A stretch of 64,000 nucleotides of DNA from Acidimicrobiia bacterium. GTDB taxonomy: Bacteria; Actinomycetota; Acidimicrobiia; Acidimicrobiales; Bin134. The stretch covers positions 1-64,000 of the forward strand of contig JAJEGM010000001.1 in assembly GCA_022819825.1 (NCBI GenBank). The letters are read 5' to 3'. The notes beneath the pieces are model-generated. The model saw only the letters and a list, made by a program, of their open reading frames with translations. It was not told the origin of the DNA and did no database searches. Below, piece after piece: positions 26,639-36,283 of this stretch (the stretch's first letter is position 1; every line of letters begins with the position of its first letter). The position numbers were made by a program, and so were the translations under genes.

Positions 26639-28405
26639 ATGGACCAAGAGACGCTTCGCTGGCTGACCGATCCCGACTCGGGGTGCTGGGATGAGTTGGG
26701 CTACCAGCGGTTCCCCCTCGGTGAGCCGGACTTGGTCGACACCGTGCCGCCGATGATCGGTTGGGACGAGGTGCAGGATCGCTACGACGCCGTGGTGATC
26801 GGCAGCGGGGCGGGCGGCGGCGTGGCTGCCCATGTGCTAGCCGCGGCCGGATTTTCGGTGCTGGTAGTCGAGCGAGGCCGCCCCCTCAGGTCCACAGAAA
26901 TCGGCTGGGACCCGGTTCGCAATCACCGAACCGCTGTCTTCGGGTTCGGCGAGGGCGTAACGCCGGTCGGGAATCCCCGGGCCGTCAAAGACAAAGACGG
27001 CGAGCAGGCTCTCGAGCCCCACGATTTCCGCTACCACAACAATGCCGTTCTGCTGGGGGGCGGACCCCGGCTCTACGGCTGCCAAGGGTGGCGGTTTGCA
27101 CCGGAAACGTTCCGTATGGCCAGCGAGTACGGCATCCCTGAGGGCTCGGCCTTGGTCGACTGGCCGATCACCTATGACGATCTCGAGCCCTACTACGACC
27201 TGGTGGAATGGGAGGTGGGCGTCGCCGGAGCGCCCGGCCATGCTGGCGACGGTCCCCGATCCCGCGGTTATCCGCTTCCCCCGTTTTCGCCCGACCGAGG
27301 CGGAGAGATGCTGGCTGAAGCTGCGGCTCGCCTGGGGTGGGCCACCGCGCCCGTTCCGCTGCTGGTCAACTCCAGACCCTACGGGGGACGTCCGGCATGC
27401 GCTGGTTGCAGCCAGTGCGTCGGCCACCCCTGCCCGGTGGACGCCAAGAACGGGGTCCACAACACCCTGCTTCCTCGAGCCACCGCGGCGGGTGCCCACA
27501 TCCTGTGCGACACCCTGGCCGCCCAGGTTGACGATGGCCGAGGCGAGGTAGAACTGCGTTCCGAGCGGGGCCAGCGCACGGTGCGGGCCGATCGGATCGT
27601 GTTGGCCGCCGGAGCGGTGGAGACCGCCCGGCTGCTGATGCTGAGCGGGCTGGGCAACGACTGGGTGGGCCGGTGCCTCCAGGGCCATACCTACGTGTTG
27701 GCCCATGGCCACGTTGACACCGACGAGCCGCTTAGCGACGGCGTCGGCCCTGGTCTGGCCATGGCCACCCGGGAGCACTGCCACCAAAACGACGGGATCA
27801 TCGGCGGCGGCATGATCGCTGATGAGTACGCGGTGTCGCCGGCGCAGCACTGGGTGATGGGCTCGTGGTTCCGGCCCGAGCACCAGCAGGCGGCCGAGGC
27901 CGCTGGCGAAGTCGACGAGTATGGGCGGCCGACGGGCGCCTCGGCCCGTCAGGCCCTCCGAGACACCTACCGCCGCACCATCATGATCATGGGCCCGATC
28001 CAGGAAATCCCCACCCGCTCAGCCGGGCTGGACTTGTCGGCCGAAGTCCGGGACCGGTGGGGCCTGCCCGTAGCCCGCTTCTTCGGCGTGCAACACGAAG
28101 AGGACCTGCGCACCGCGGAGTTCTTGGGCGACCGGGCCAAAGAGTGGATCACCGCCACCGGGGCCCGCGATGTGACCGGCGGCTCTATGGGATTCCAAAT
28201 CCTGTCCGGCGGCCAGCACCAAGCCGGCACAGCCCGCATGTCGGACACTCCCGCGGGCGGGGCCGTCGACCCCAGCGGCAAAGTGTGGGGCTGCGAGCGG
28301 ACCTACGTGGCCGACTCCTCGCTCCACGTCACCAACGGTGGCGTCAACCCCGTACTGTCCATCATGGCCAACTCCTGGCGAGTAGCCGACCTGCTCTCCC
28401 GCTGA
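26639..28405 (+). CDS. GMC-family FAD oxidoreductase
   Basis: The 588-residue flavoprotein carries the FAD-binding GSGAGGGVAAHVLAAAG and the C-terminal GMC segment with HQAGTARM and VTNGGVNPVLSIMANSWR. A cysteine cluster, CAGCSQCVGHPCPVDAK, lies mid-protein, as in fructose/gluconate dehydrogenase-like members. No signal sequence is visible. These enzymes oxidise sugar or alcohol hydroxyls. The 4-base spacing from the GH2 gene makes a two-gene operon likely, so a released sugar or aglycone is the plausible substrate. Confidence 0.9.
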   Translation: MDQETLRWLTDPDSGCWDELGYQRFPLGEPDLVDTVPPMIGWDEVQDRYDAVVIGSGAGGGVAAHVLAAAGFSVLVVERGRPLRSTEIGWDPVRNHRTAVFGFGEGVTPVGNPRAVKDKDGEQALEPHDFRYHNNAVLLGGGPRLYGCQGWRFAPETFRMASEYGIPEGSALVDWPITYDDLEPYYDLVEWEVGVAGAPGHAGDGPRSRGYPLPPFSPDRGGEMLAEAAARLGWATAPVPLLVNSRPYGGRPACAGCSQCVGHPCPVDAKNGVHNTLLPRATAAGAHILCDTLAAQVDDGRGEVELRSERGQRTVRADRIVLAAGAVETARLLMLSGLGNDWVGRCLQGHTYVLAHGHVDTDEPLSDGVGPGLAMATREHCHQNDGIIGGGMIADEYAVSPAQHWVMGSWFRPEHQQAAEAAGEVDEYGRPTGASARQALRDTYRRTIMIMGPIQEIPTRSAGLDLSAEVRDRWGLPVARFFGVQHEEDLRTAEFLGDRAKEWITATGARDVTGGSMGFQILSGGQHQAGTARMSDTPAGGAVDPSGKVWGCERTYVADSSLHVTNGGVNPVLSIMANSWRVADLLSR

Positions 28406-28430
28406 GCCCGCCGTAGTGGCCTGGGCTCAG
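28402..28430. terminator. Hairpin between converging GMC and acyl-CoA dehydrogenase genes
   Basis: CTGAGCCC (28402-28409) and GGGCTCAG (28423-28430) make a perfect 8-bp stem with a 13-base loop across the 21-base gap where two genes converge. No T-run is present; it could stop both transcripts. Confidence 0.45.
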
Positions 28431-29728
28431 GCGTTCAGCAACTCCTCTTCGATGCGCTCGGCCATCACTTGTTGGGCCCATTCGATCTTGGCCGGTAGGT
28501 GTTCGGTGGGGAACAGGCCCTCGGAGGGGCGATAGTCCTTGAGCACCTGCTTGGCGATGGTGTCCTTGTGGACCTCGGTGGGGCCGTCGGCCACCCCGAA
28601 CGTGGGGGCCATCATCCACATGTTGGCCAGCGGCGTCTCGTTGGACATGCCCAGCGAGCCGTGGATCTGCATAGAGCGGAACACCACGTCCATAAGCACC
28701 CGGGGGGTGGCCACCTTCACCCCGGCGATGTACAGCCGGGCCTTGGAGGTGTCCGACTGGTCGATCTGCCAGGCGGCGTGCAGCACCTGCAAGCGGAACT
28801 GCTCGATCTGGACCCAGGAGTCGGCGATCATGTGCTGCACCGCCTGCTTCTCGGCCAAAAGCGAGCCCTTGGTCTCCCGGCTGAGAGCCCGCTCGCACAT
28901 CATGTCGAACGCCTTCTTGGCCGTGCCCACCGAGCGCATGGCGTGGTGGACCCGGCCTCCGCCCAGGCGGGTCTGGGCGATCTTGAACCCGGCCCCCTCC
29001 TCGCCCATGAGGTTCTCGATCGGGACGCGGCACTCGTTGAACCGCAGATAGCTGTGGCCGCCATGGCCCCGGCGCTCTCCACCCACACCCACGTTGCGGA
29101 CCAGCTCCAGGCCGGGGGCGTCGTGGGGCACCAGCATCATCGACGATCCCCGATACACCGAAACGTCGGGGTTGGTGATGAGCATGACGATAAGGAACTC
29201 GGCCCGCGGGTAGTTGGAGGCGAACCACTTCTCGCCGTTGATCACCCACTCATCACCGTCGCGGTGGGCGGTGCAGGTGAAGTGGTTGGGATCGGACCCG
29301 CCCTGGGGCTCGGTCATGGAGTAGCAGGTGGAGATCTCCCCGGCTAGCAGCGGCTTGAGGTACTTCTCCTTCTGCTCGTCGTTGGCGTAGTGAGCCAAGA
29401 TCTCGGCGTTGCCGGAGTCGGGGGCCTGACTGCCGAATGCAGAGGGGCCGAACGTGGAGCGGCCCAAGATCTCGTTCATCAGCGCCAGTTGCACCTGGCC
29501 GAACCCCATTCCCCCCATCTCCGGCTTGAGGTGGCAGGCCCACAGCCCCCGGTCCTTCACCTTCTGCTGGATGCGGCGCAGATGTGTCTGCACCTCCTCA
29601 TCAGACTTGTCGAACGGTGACCGCCCCCGGAAGTAGTGGTCTAGCGGCTCGATTTCAGTGTGCATGAGCTCCGTGAGCCATTCAAGGTGGTCTTGAAACT
29701 CCGGATCAGTAGAAAAATCCCAGGCCAT
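28427..29728 (-). CDS. Acyl-CoA dehydrogenase (ACAD10/11-like)
   Basis: The 433-residue protein has all usual blocks: MTEPQGGSDPNHFTCTA, VINGEKWFASN, a FNECRVPIENLMGEEGAGFKIAQ segment, and MQIHGSLGMSNETPLANM. The length and the QIHG-G/MWMMAPTFG-type C-terminus resemble the larger ACAD10/11 group rather than short-chain enzymes. It lies 40 bases after the second MttB gene on the same strand, which leaves a possible shared transcript, though its link to amine demethylation is not obvious. Electrons would go to ETF. Confidence 0.9.
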   Translation of the reverse strand: MAWDFSTDPEFQDHLEWLTELMHTEIEPLDHYFRGRSPFDKSDEEVQTHLRRIQQKVKDRGLWACHLKPEMGGMGFGQVQLALMNEILGRSTFGPSAFGSQAPDSGNAEILAHYANDEQKEKYLKPLLAGEISTCYSMTEPQGGSDPNHFTCTAHRDGDEWVINGEKWFASNYPRAEFLIVMLITNPDVSVYRGSSMMLVPHDAPGLELVRNVGVGGERRGHGGHSYLRFNECRVPIENLMGEEGAGFKIAQTRLGGGRVHHAMRSVGTAKKAFDMMCERALSRETKGSLLAEKQAVQHMIADSWVQIEQFRLQVLHAAWQIDQSDTSKARLYIAGVKVATPRVLMDVVFRSMQIHGSLGMSNETPLANMWMMAPTFGVADGPTEVHKDTIAKQVLKDYRPSEGLFPTEHLPAKIEWAQQVMAERIEEELLNA

Positions 29729-29768
29729 GATCCGAGACTAGAACAGCCTCGCCCAACGGCGCGCTTTG

Positions 29769-31298
29769 TCAGCGGATGGGGGCTAGGTGGATGGGGAAGG
29801 CTTCTCGGATTCGGGCGTCGGCTTCGGGGGTGATGTGGTCGGGCTTGGGGCGGTTGAGCACTTCGGTGACGTAGTCGTGGGCTACGTCCTCGATGAGGCG
29901 GGCGCCGGCGTCCACCCAGTCGTCGGGGCTGAGGCGGTCGCCGATTTGGGGGTAGACGTATTCGGTCTGCATGAGCGACAGGGTCTGGGAGTGGCCGAGG
30001 AAGTGACCCTCGCCGTGTACTACATCGGCGATTACCTGGGTAGACATGGTCTCGGGGGTGATCTCGATGCCCCGCACCGTGCGGTTGATAGACCCCAGCA
30101 TGTCGTTGTCGATCACCAGGGCCTCCAGGGAACAGGCCATGATGCTGGCCAGCATTCCGGCCGTCTCGTTGATCATGTTGGCCCCGGCGTTGGCGGCCAG
30201 GGTGATGGCGTTGGCCTTCTCGGCACCGGCCTGATTGTCGGGAAGCTTGGAGTCGGCCATGCCGGCGGCCACCCCCGAAGGCAAACCGAGGTAGTTCACA
30301 ACCTGGGCGGCCGCCGCGTTGATGATCGCCTCCTCACCGCTGCCCCCGCTCATCGCTCCAGTGCGCAGATCGGATACGAACGGCCACATGCCCAGCACAC
30401 AGGGATGGCCGGGCACAACCAGGTTGACCGCGGTCAACCCGGCTAGGCATTCGGCCAGCGCTTGGACCAGCGATCCGGCCAGCGCGGCCGGCGAGGTGGC
30501 CCCTGCTTGGCCCGCGGACAGCAGGTTGATCGGCATGCCCCGTCGGGCCTGTTCCATCAGGCACAGGGCCGAATCTTCGGCAAAGCGCAGGGGCGGCACC
30601 ACGAAGGTGTTGTTGCCGATGCTGAAGGGCCGCCGGGCGAACTCACCCTCGGCCCCCAGCGCCATGTCGAAAAGGTCGATGCACTCGTGAACATGCTCGG
30701 GTTGGAACATGGCCGTGCCCAGCGGCTTGGTTGTGCCGGCCAGGATGGCGTAGGCGGTGTTGATGTCCAGCTCCCGGGCGGTTTCCATGTCGCGGGCCAC
30801 CAGCGTCCGCACGAACACGTGGATGTTGTCGAGGGTGTCGACGATCCGGGCCACGTCGTAGAGGTCGGCCAATGTGCTGGGGCGGAAGCGCTTGGTGTCG
30901 TGGTCGAGCATCATCACCGCGGCCCCGCTGGTGCAGAGATGAACCCGGTTTCCACCGATCTCCACCCCCCGGTCGGGGTCGAACCCGTACAGGGTGAACT
31001 CCTTGCAGGCCCCGTCCACGATCCGCTTGACAAGATCAGGCGGGAACCGCAGGCGATCGTGGTCATCCATCCGGCCCCCGTTGGCAGTGACCGCCTCGAT
31101 GATCTCTGGGGTGGCCTGTCCCATACCCAGGTCGGCCAGCAGGCCCAGGGCCGACTCGAATACGTCGTCGCATTGGCCTTCGGACAGCGGCTTGTAGGCC
31201 CCGCCGGGCATTCCCGGCCACACGGCCCGGGCATCGGCTTCGGGCGGCGCCTCCCGCATGGCTACTCGGGCCGCCCTGCCTCCTGCACGTCGCGCCAT
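29769..31298 (-). CDS. MttB-family (non-pyrrolysine) methyltransferase, copy 2
   Basis: The 509-residue MttB-superfamily methyltransferase has no in-frame TAG and hence no pyrrolysine. It has the family TIM-barrel blocks, including PFSIGNNTFVVPPLRFA, LSAGQAGATSPAALAGS, AGANMINETAGMLAS and GEGHFLGHSQTLS, but is strongly diverged from the copy at 6245. Its ATG is one base after the stop of the FAD-GcvT gene, so the two are coupled. No corrinoid protein, activator or folate methyltransferase is adjacent, so it may borrow those of the 1618-6248 cassette. A likely role is the first demethylation of a betaine whose product then goes to the flavoproteins; this is inferred. Confidence 0.88.
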   Translation of the reverse strand: MARRAGGRAARVAMREAPPEADARAVWPGMPGGAYKPLSEGQCDDVFESALGLLADLGMGQATPEIIEAVTANGGRMDDHDRLRFPPDLVKRIVDGACKEFTLYGFDPDRGVEIGGNRVHLCTSGAAVMMLDHDTKRFRPSTLADLYDVARIVDTLDNIHVFVRTLVARDMETARELDINTAYAILAGTTKPLGTAMFQPEHVHECIDLFDMALGAEGEFARRPFSIGNNTFVVPPLRFAEDSALCLMEQARRGMPINLLSAGQAGATSPAALAGSLVQALAECLAGLTAVNLVVPGHPCVLGMWPFVSDLRTGAMSGGSGEEAIINAAAAQVVNYLGLPSGVAAGMADSKLPDNQAGAEKANAITLAANAGANMINETAGMLASIMACSLEALVIDNDMLGSINRTVRGIEITPETMSTQVIADVVHGEGHFLGHSQTLSLMQTEYVYPQIGDRLSPDDWVDAGARLIEDVAHDYVTEVLNRPKPDHITPEADARIREAFPIHLAPIR

Positions 31299-31299
31299 G

Positions 31300-33732
31300 T
31301 CAAGCCCTCGGTTTCTCGTTGTCGGGATCGTAGGCCGGGCCGCCCAACACCATCGCCGGACGGCGGTCGCTCATGAGTTGCACCTCGAAGCGAGTGCCCG
31401 GTGCTTTGTACTGGGGTTTCACGTAGGCGAAGGCCAAGCCGTGCCCCACAGTGTGGCCCCAGGTGCCCGATGTGGTCAGCCCGATGAGCTCGTCGCCGTC
31501 GTAAACCGGCTCGTTGCCCCGGCAGTCGTTGTCGGTGGTGTCCACCTCGCAGTACACGAGGATCATCTCGATGTCGTCGCCCATGGCCAGCCGCTCTTCG
31601 GAGGCCTTCTTGCCCTGAAACTCGCCCGACCAGTCCACGAACCGGCCCAGGTCGGCCTCTACCGGGGTGATCTCGGTGGTCAGCTCGAAGCCCATCGCCT
31701 TGTAGGCCTTCTCGATGCGCATGGTGTTCATGGCGTAGGCGCCGTAGTGGACCATGCCCAATGGCTCGCCCACCTCCACCAGAGCGTCGTACAACTCGGC
31801 GGTGTGCTCTTGGGAGTGGTGCAGCTCCCAGCCCAGCTCCCCCACATACGACACTCGCAGGGCCAGACACGGCACCCCGGCCACGTCGATTTGCTGCCCG
31901 GTGAGCCAGCGGAAGCCGGGGGCCTCCAGCTCGGCGTCGGTGAGCTGAGCCAGAATCTGGCGGGACAGGGGGCCGGAGACGGCCAGGATGCCCATGTCGT
32001 CGGTGCGGTCGGTAACGGTCACGTCCTCGCCGAATTGCACATGGTGGGCGAGCCAGTCCCGGTCGTGGAACTGCCCGACGATGGCGGAGTTCAGGTAGAA
32101 CCGGTCGGGGGCCAGTCGGGTAATGGTCATCTCGGTCTCAATGCCGCCCAACTCGGTCAGGAAGTGAGTGAGGCGCATCCCTCCGTCTTTGGCTGGCATG
32201 CGATTGGCAGTGAGGCGGTCGAGCAGCGCCTCGGCGTCGGCGCCGGTCACCTCGAACTTGGAAAAGGCGGTGAGGTCGGCGATGCCGGCCCGCTCCCGAG
32301 TGGCCCGGCACTCGGCGCCCACAATGTCGAAGGCATTGGAGTGCCGGAAGGTGTGGGCCTCAGGCTCGCCGAAGTATTGCGGGCGCTCCCAGCCGAAGAT
32401 CTCCATCCACTGGGCGTGCCGGGCGTCGAGCCGGTCGTAGATGGGGTCGGTCTTCTGGGGTCGGCCGGCGAAGCGCTGCTCGCCAGGCAGGCGGGTGGCG
32501 TACATCTCGTGGAACTCGTCGATGGCCTTCTCGATGGCGTAGCGGCCGGTGGGCCCGCAGTGGTCGCCAAATCGGCGGGGGTCCATCTCGGCCACGTTGA
32601 TCTCGGTCTGACCGTGCACCATCCACTGGGCCAGGTACTTGCCCGCCCCCGGACCCTGGGTGATGCCGATGGACGCCCCCGCGCACAGCCAGTAGTTGCG
32701 CAGACCGGGCGCCGGGCCCATGAGGTAGCCGGAGTCGGGGGTGTGGGTGATCGGCCCGCTGACCACGGTCTTGATCCCAGCGTCGGCGAAGGCGGGGATC
32801 CGCTTGCCAGCTTCGATCAGCCACGGCATGAGCTGGTCTAGATCGGGCGGGGTCAGATAGAAGTGCTTGTCCCAGTCGATCCCCTCCAACCCATAGGTCT
32901 GGGCGTTCTCCCGCTCGTAGGGACCGACCAGCAACGAATCGATCTCTCGCCGGTAGTAGGCCGAGGCTCGGGGGTCGCGGATCACCGGCGGGTCGAAATC
33001 GCCCAGCTCCTTCATCTCGGCCATGGGCTCGGTGATGAGGTACTGGTGGATCACCGACACGATGGGCACGTCGAGGCCCACCATGGCACCGAGCTGGGGG
33101 GCGTAGCACCCGGCCGTGTTCACCACGTGCTCGGCAATGATGCGGTGGGTCTCCCCCTTGACCTCGCAGACCACCTCCCAGCGGTGGTCGGGGAGCTGGT
33201 TCATGGCGGTGACCAGCGTGTGGCGGTATAGCTCGCCCCCTAGTTGGCGGGCGCCTTTGACCATGGCCGCAGTGACGCTGGACGGGTCGGTCCAGCCGTC
33301 GTTGGGGGTCCAGCACCCCATCAGCACGTCGGACACGTCCATAAAAGGCCAGTGGTCCAGGATCTCGGAGGGCTCGATCAGGTGGTTCTCGATCCCGACC
33401 AGATCGAGCATCCCGCTGACGTAGCGGAACCAGTCCACCTGGTGGCGGTCGAGGGCCAGGCGGATGGCGCCGGTGCCATGCCAGCCGCTGGCCAGCCCGG
33501 TTTCCTCTTCGATCTTGGCGTAGAGGTCGGGGGCCACCAGATGGCATTTGGCCATGTTCAGGCTGCCGATGAAGTGGGGAATGAGTCCGGCGGCATGCCA
33601 AGTGGAGCCCGATGACAGCTCCCCCTTCTCCACCAGCACGGTGTCGGTCCAGCCCTCGTGGGCCAAGTGGTAGAAGAGGCCCGCGCCCATAGCTCCACCG
33701 CCGATGATCACAACCTGGGCTTCATCGCGCAC
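31300..33732 (-). CDS. Dimethylglycine/sarcosine dehydrogenase-like FAD-GcvT protein (copy 2)
   Basis: The 810-residue protein has an N-terminal DAO-type FAD domain (VVIIGGGAMGAGL, 7-19) with the covalent-flavin motif TWHAAGL (His46), and a C-terminal GcvT/folate domain ending in the aminomethyltransferase beta-barrel. It should oxidise an N-methyl amine and give methylene-THF. I start at the GTG at 33732, which has AAGGAG nine bases before it and lies 20 bases after the upstream stop; a much longer upstream reading would overlap copy 3. It is the middle gene of three coupled demethylation genes. Confidence 0.9.
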   Translation of the reverse strand: MRDEAQVVIIGGGAMGAGLFYHLAHEGWTDTVLVEKGELSSGSTWHAAGLIPHFIGSLNMAKCHLVAPDLYAKIEEETGLASGWHGTGAIRLALDRHQVDWFRYVSGMLDLVGIENHLIEPSEILDHWPFMDVSDVLMGCWTPNDGWTDPSSVTAAMVKGARQLGGELYRHTLVTAMNQLPDHRWEVVCEVKGETHRIIAEHVVNTAGCYAPQLGAMVGLDVPIVSVIHQYLITEPMAEMKELGDFDPPVIRDPRASAYYRREIDSLLVGPYERENAQTYGLEGIDWDKHFYLTPPDLDQLMPWLIEAGKRIPAFADAGIKTVVSGPITHTPDSGYLMGPAPGLRNYWLCAGASIGITQGPGAGKYLAQWMVHGQTEINVAEMDPRRFGDHCGPTGRYAIEKAIDEFHEMYATRLPGEQRFAGRPQKTDPIYDRLDARHAQWMEIFGWERPQYFGEPEAHTFRHSNAFDIVGAECRATRERAGIADLTAFSKFEVTGADAEALLDRLTANRMPAKDGGMRLTHFLTELGGIETEMTITRLAPDRFYLNSAIVGQFHDRDWLAHHVQFGEDVTVTDRTDDMGILAVSGPLSRQILAQLTDAELEAPGFRWLTGQQIDVAGVPCLALRVSYVGELGWELHHSQEHTAELYDALVEVGEPLGMVHYGAYAMNTMRIEKAYKAMGFELTTEITPVEADLGRFVDWSGEFQGKKASEERLAMGDDIEMILVYCEVDTTDNDCRGNEPVYDGDELIGLTTSGTWGHTVGHGLAFAYVKPQYKAPGTRFEVQLMSDRRPAMVLGGPAYDPDNEKPRA

Positions 33733-33752
33733 CGTAGGCCGCTCCTTGTCAA

Positions 33753-36194
33753 TCAGAGTCGAACCCGCTCTTTGCGGGGATCGTAGAACGAACGAATAGA
33801 TCCGGTGGCGGCGATGGGCGTCCCGGCCACTTCGATCTCGAAGCGCCCAGATTCCACCCAGTCTTTGGTGACGCCGTCGGCGCACTCCACGTAGCCCAGG
33901 GCCAGCGCCCGCTTCTCGGTGTAGCTCCACATGCCGCTGCTGGTGCGGCCCACCATCTGGCCGTCGCGGTAGATGGGCTCATCGTGGTACAGCAGCCAGT
34001 CGGGGTCTTCCAACCGGAGCTTGATGAGGCGCTTGGTGCGGGGCCCCTCCCGCTGGGCGGCCAGTGCCTCACGGCCCCTGAATCCGCCGGCCTTGTCCCA
34101 AGCCACCGCAAACCCCAGCCCGGCCTCCAACGGGGTGTCCTCGTCGGTGATGTCATGGCCCCAGTGGCAGTAGGCCGCCTCCATGCGCAGCGTGTTCATG
34201 GCGTGGTAGCCGGCGTGGCGCAGTCCAAGGGAAGAGCCCGCTTCGACCACCGCATCGTGCAGGGCCACCGCCTGTTCGTTGGGCACGTAGAGCTCCCAGC
34301 CCAGTTCGCCCACATAGGTCATGCGCAGCGCCAATGTCTCCGCACCGGCGATGCAAAGATCCTGGGCCGTGCCGAATGGGAAGCCGTCGTTGCCGAGATC
34401 AGCGTCGCAGAGCTGGCTGAGCACAGCCCGGGAGTTGGGCCCCATCACGCCCAACACCCCGTAATGGTCGGTGACGTCTTCGATGACCACGTCCCTGCCC
34501 CGGGCGGCCCGCCGCAGCCAGGCCCAGTCGCGGGTGGCGGTAGCCGCCGAGGTGACCACCCAATAGGAGTCCTCGCCCCGGCGGGTCACGGTGAGGTCGG
34601 CTTCGATGCCACCTTGGTCGTTGAGCCACTGGGTGTACACCGCCCGACCCACCGGTACGTCCACCTCGTTGGCGCACACCCAGTTGAGCAGGGCCATGGC
34701 GTCGGGGCCCTCCACGGTGAACTTGGCGAACGAGGTTTGGTCGAACAGGCCCACAGCGTTGCGAACCGCTTCGCACTCGTCCCCGCTGGCCTCGAACCAG
34801 TTCTGCGGACCCCAGCTATAGCGGTACTCCCGCTCTTGGCCGGGGGCGGCGTACCAGTTGGGCCGCTCCCACCCGCCGACCTCGCCGAACACCGCCCCGG
34901 CCGCGTCGATGCGCTCGTGCAGCGGTGAGCGGCGGATGTCTCGGGCCGTCTCGTACTGGCGGAACGGCCAGTGCATGGCATAGAGCAGGCCGAGGCTCTC
35001 GGGGATGCGGGCATCCAGATAGGCGGGCTCACACTGGAAGCCGAACGAGCGCCTAATGTCCACCATCGAGAGGTCCATGGGCGGGTGATCGTCGACGATC
35101 CAGTCGGCCAGCACCCAGCCCACGCCCCCGGCCGACTGGATGCCCACCGAGTTGAACCCCGCGGCCACAAAGCAGCGGTCCACCTCGGGGGATTCGCCCA
35201 GGTAGTACACCCCGTCGGGGGTGAAGGCCTCGGGTCCGTTGAAGAAGAGTTGAAGGCCGGCCTCCCCCAGCACCGGCATGCGGTGAATGGCCCGCTCGAA
35301 GATCGGCCCGACGTGCTCCCAGTCTTCCGGCAGGGTCTTGAATTGGAGGTCGCGAGGGATGCCGTTCAAGTTCCAGACCTTGCCCCGAGGCTCGAAGAAA
35401 CCAGCCATCAACTTGCCGGTCTCCTCTTTGAAATAGGTGTAGTTGGACGGGTCGCGCACCGTGGGCATGTTGGGGTACGCCCCTTCGACCGGCTCGGTGA
35501 CGATGTAGAAGTGCTCACAGGCCTGCACCGGCACGCTCACCCCGGCGGTGGCGGCAAGTTGGCGGGTCCATATCCCTGCGGCCAGCACCACGGTCTCGGC
35601 CTCCACCCGGCCCGCCTCGGTGTCCACCCCCACCGCCCGGCCGTCTTCCACCACCACCCCGGTCACGGCCGTGCCCTGGACGATGCGGGCGCCCCGGGCC
35701 CGAGCCCCCTTGGCCAGCGCCATTGTGGTGTCCACCGGGGAGGTCACACCATCTCGGGGGATGAACAGCGCACCCACCAAGTCGTCGACATTGAGCAGCG
35801 GGCACAGCTCGAGGGCCTCGTCGAGTTCGATCTGGCGGATGTCCACTCCCACGGTCCGGGCCATGGACATCCCCCGCAGCAGCTCCTCCCACCGCTCGTG
35901 GTCGGCGGCCACCGAAATGGAGCCCGGGGCGCGGTAGCCGGTGGCTTGGCCGGTCTCGGCCTCGAGTTCTTCGAACAATTGGGCCGAGTAAGTGGCCAGC
36001 CGGGTGAGGCTGTGGCTGGACTTGAGCTGGCTGACCAGGCCGGCGGCGTGCCAAGTGGTGCCGCTGGTGAGCTGGCCTTGCTCGATGAGCAGCACGTCGG
36101 TCACCCCGCGGCGGGCGAGGTGGTACGCGATAGAACAGCCGACGATCCCACCACCGACGATCACCACCTGGGCCCGATCGCCGAGATCAGCCAT
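33753..36194 (-). CDS. Dimethylglycine/sarcosine dehydrogenase-like FAD-GcvT protein (copy 3)
   Basis: The 813-residue member of the same family has FAD motif VVIVGGGIVGCSIAYHLAR and covalent-flavin TTWHAAGL (His49). The GcvT part includes NTLRMEAAYCHWGHDITDED and TPLEAGLGFAV, which closely match mammalian/bacterial dimethylglycine dehydrogenases. Of the three copies it looks closest to a true dimethylglycine dehydrogenase. GTG 36197 or ATG 36194 may start it. With copy 2 and MttB copy 2 it could take a trimethylated amine stepwise down to the primary amine. Confidence 0.9.
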   Translation of the reverse strand: MADLGDRAQVVIVGGGIVGCSIAYHLARRGVTDVLLIEQGQLTSGTTWHAAGLVSQLKSSHSLTRLATYSAQLFEELEAETGQATGYRAPGSISVAADHERWEELLRGMSMARTVGVDIRQIELDEALELCPLLNVDDLVGALFIPRDGVTSPVDTTMALAKGARARGARIVQGTAVTGVVVEDGRAVGVDTEAGRVEAETVVLAAGIWTRQLAATAGVSVPVQACEHFYIVTEPVEGAYPNMPTVRDPSNYTYFKEETGKLMAGFFEPRGKVWNLNGIPRDLQFKTLPEDWEHVGPIFERAIHRMPVLGEAGLQLFFNGPEAFTPDGVYYLGESPEVDRCFVAAGFNSVGIQSAGGVGWVLADWIVDDHPPMDLSMVDIRRSFGFQCEPAYLDARIPESLGLLYAMHWPFRQYETARDIRRSPLHERIDAAGAVFGEVGGWERPNWYAAPGQEREYRYSWGPQNWFEASGDECEAVRNAVGLFDQTSFAKFTVEGPDAMALLNWVCANEVDVPVGRAVYTQWLNDQGGIEADLTVTRRGEDSYWVVTSAATATRDWAWLRRAARGRDVVIEDVTDHYGVLGVMGPNSRAVLSQLCDADLGNDGFPFGTAQDLCIAGAETLALRMTYVGELGWELYVPNEQAVALHDAVVEAGSSLGLRHAGYHAMNTLRMEAAYCHWGHDITDEDTPLEAGLGFAVAWDKAGGFRGREALAAQREGPRTKRLIKLRLEDPDWLLYHDEPIYRDGQMVGRTSSGMWSYTEKRALALGYVECADGVTKDWVESGRFEIEVAGTPIAATGSIRSFYDPRKERVRL

Positions 36195-36283
36195 CACACC
36201 TCATAAGCGCTCCATTGCTACAAGGTTGTCTGCGAATTTACCGAAGCCCTGGCCTCGCAGTGGGTGGTGAAGAAGGTCTCGCG

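Noticed and set aside
36224-36283. A short plus-strand reading with protein-like composition between the cyclase and flavoprotein genes.
   Set aside because: About 20 codons, no start or ribosome-binding site and no family I can recognise; probably chance or a small relic.
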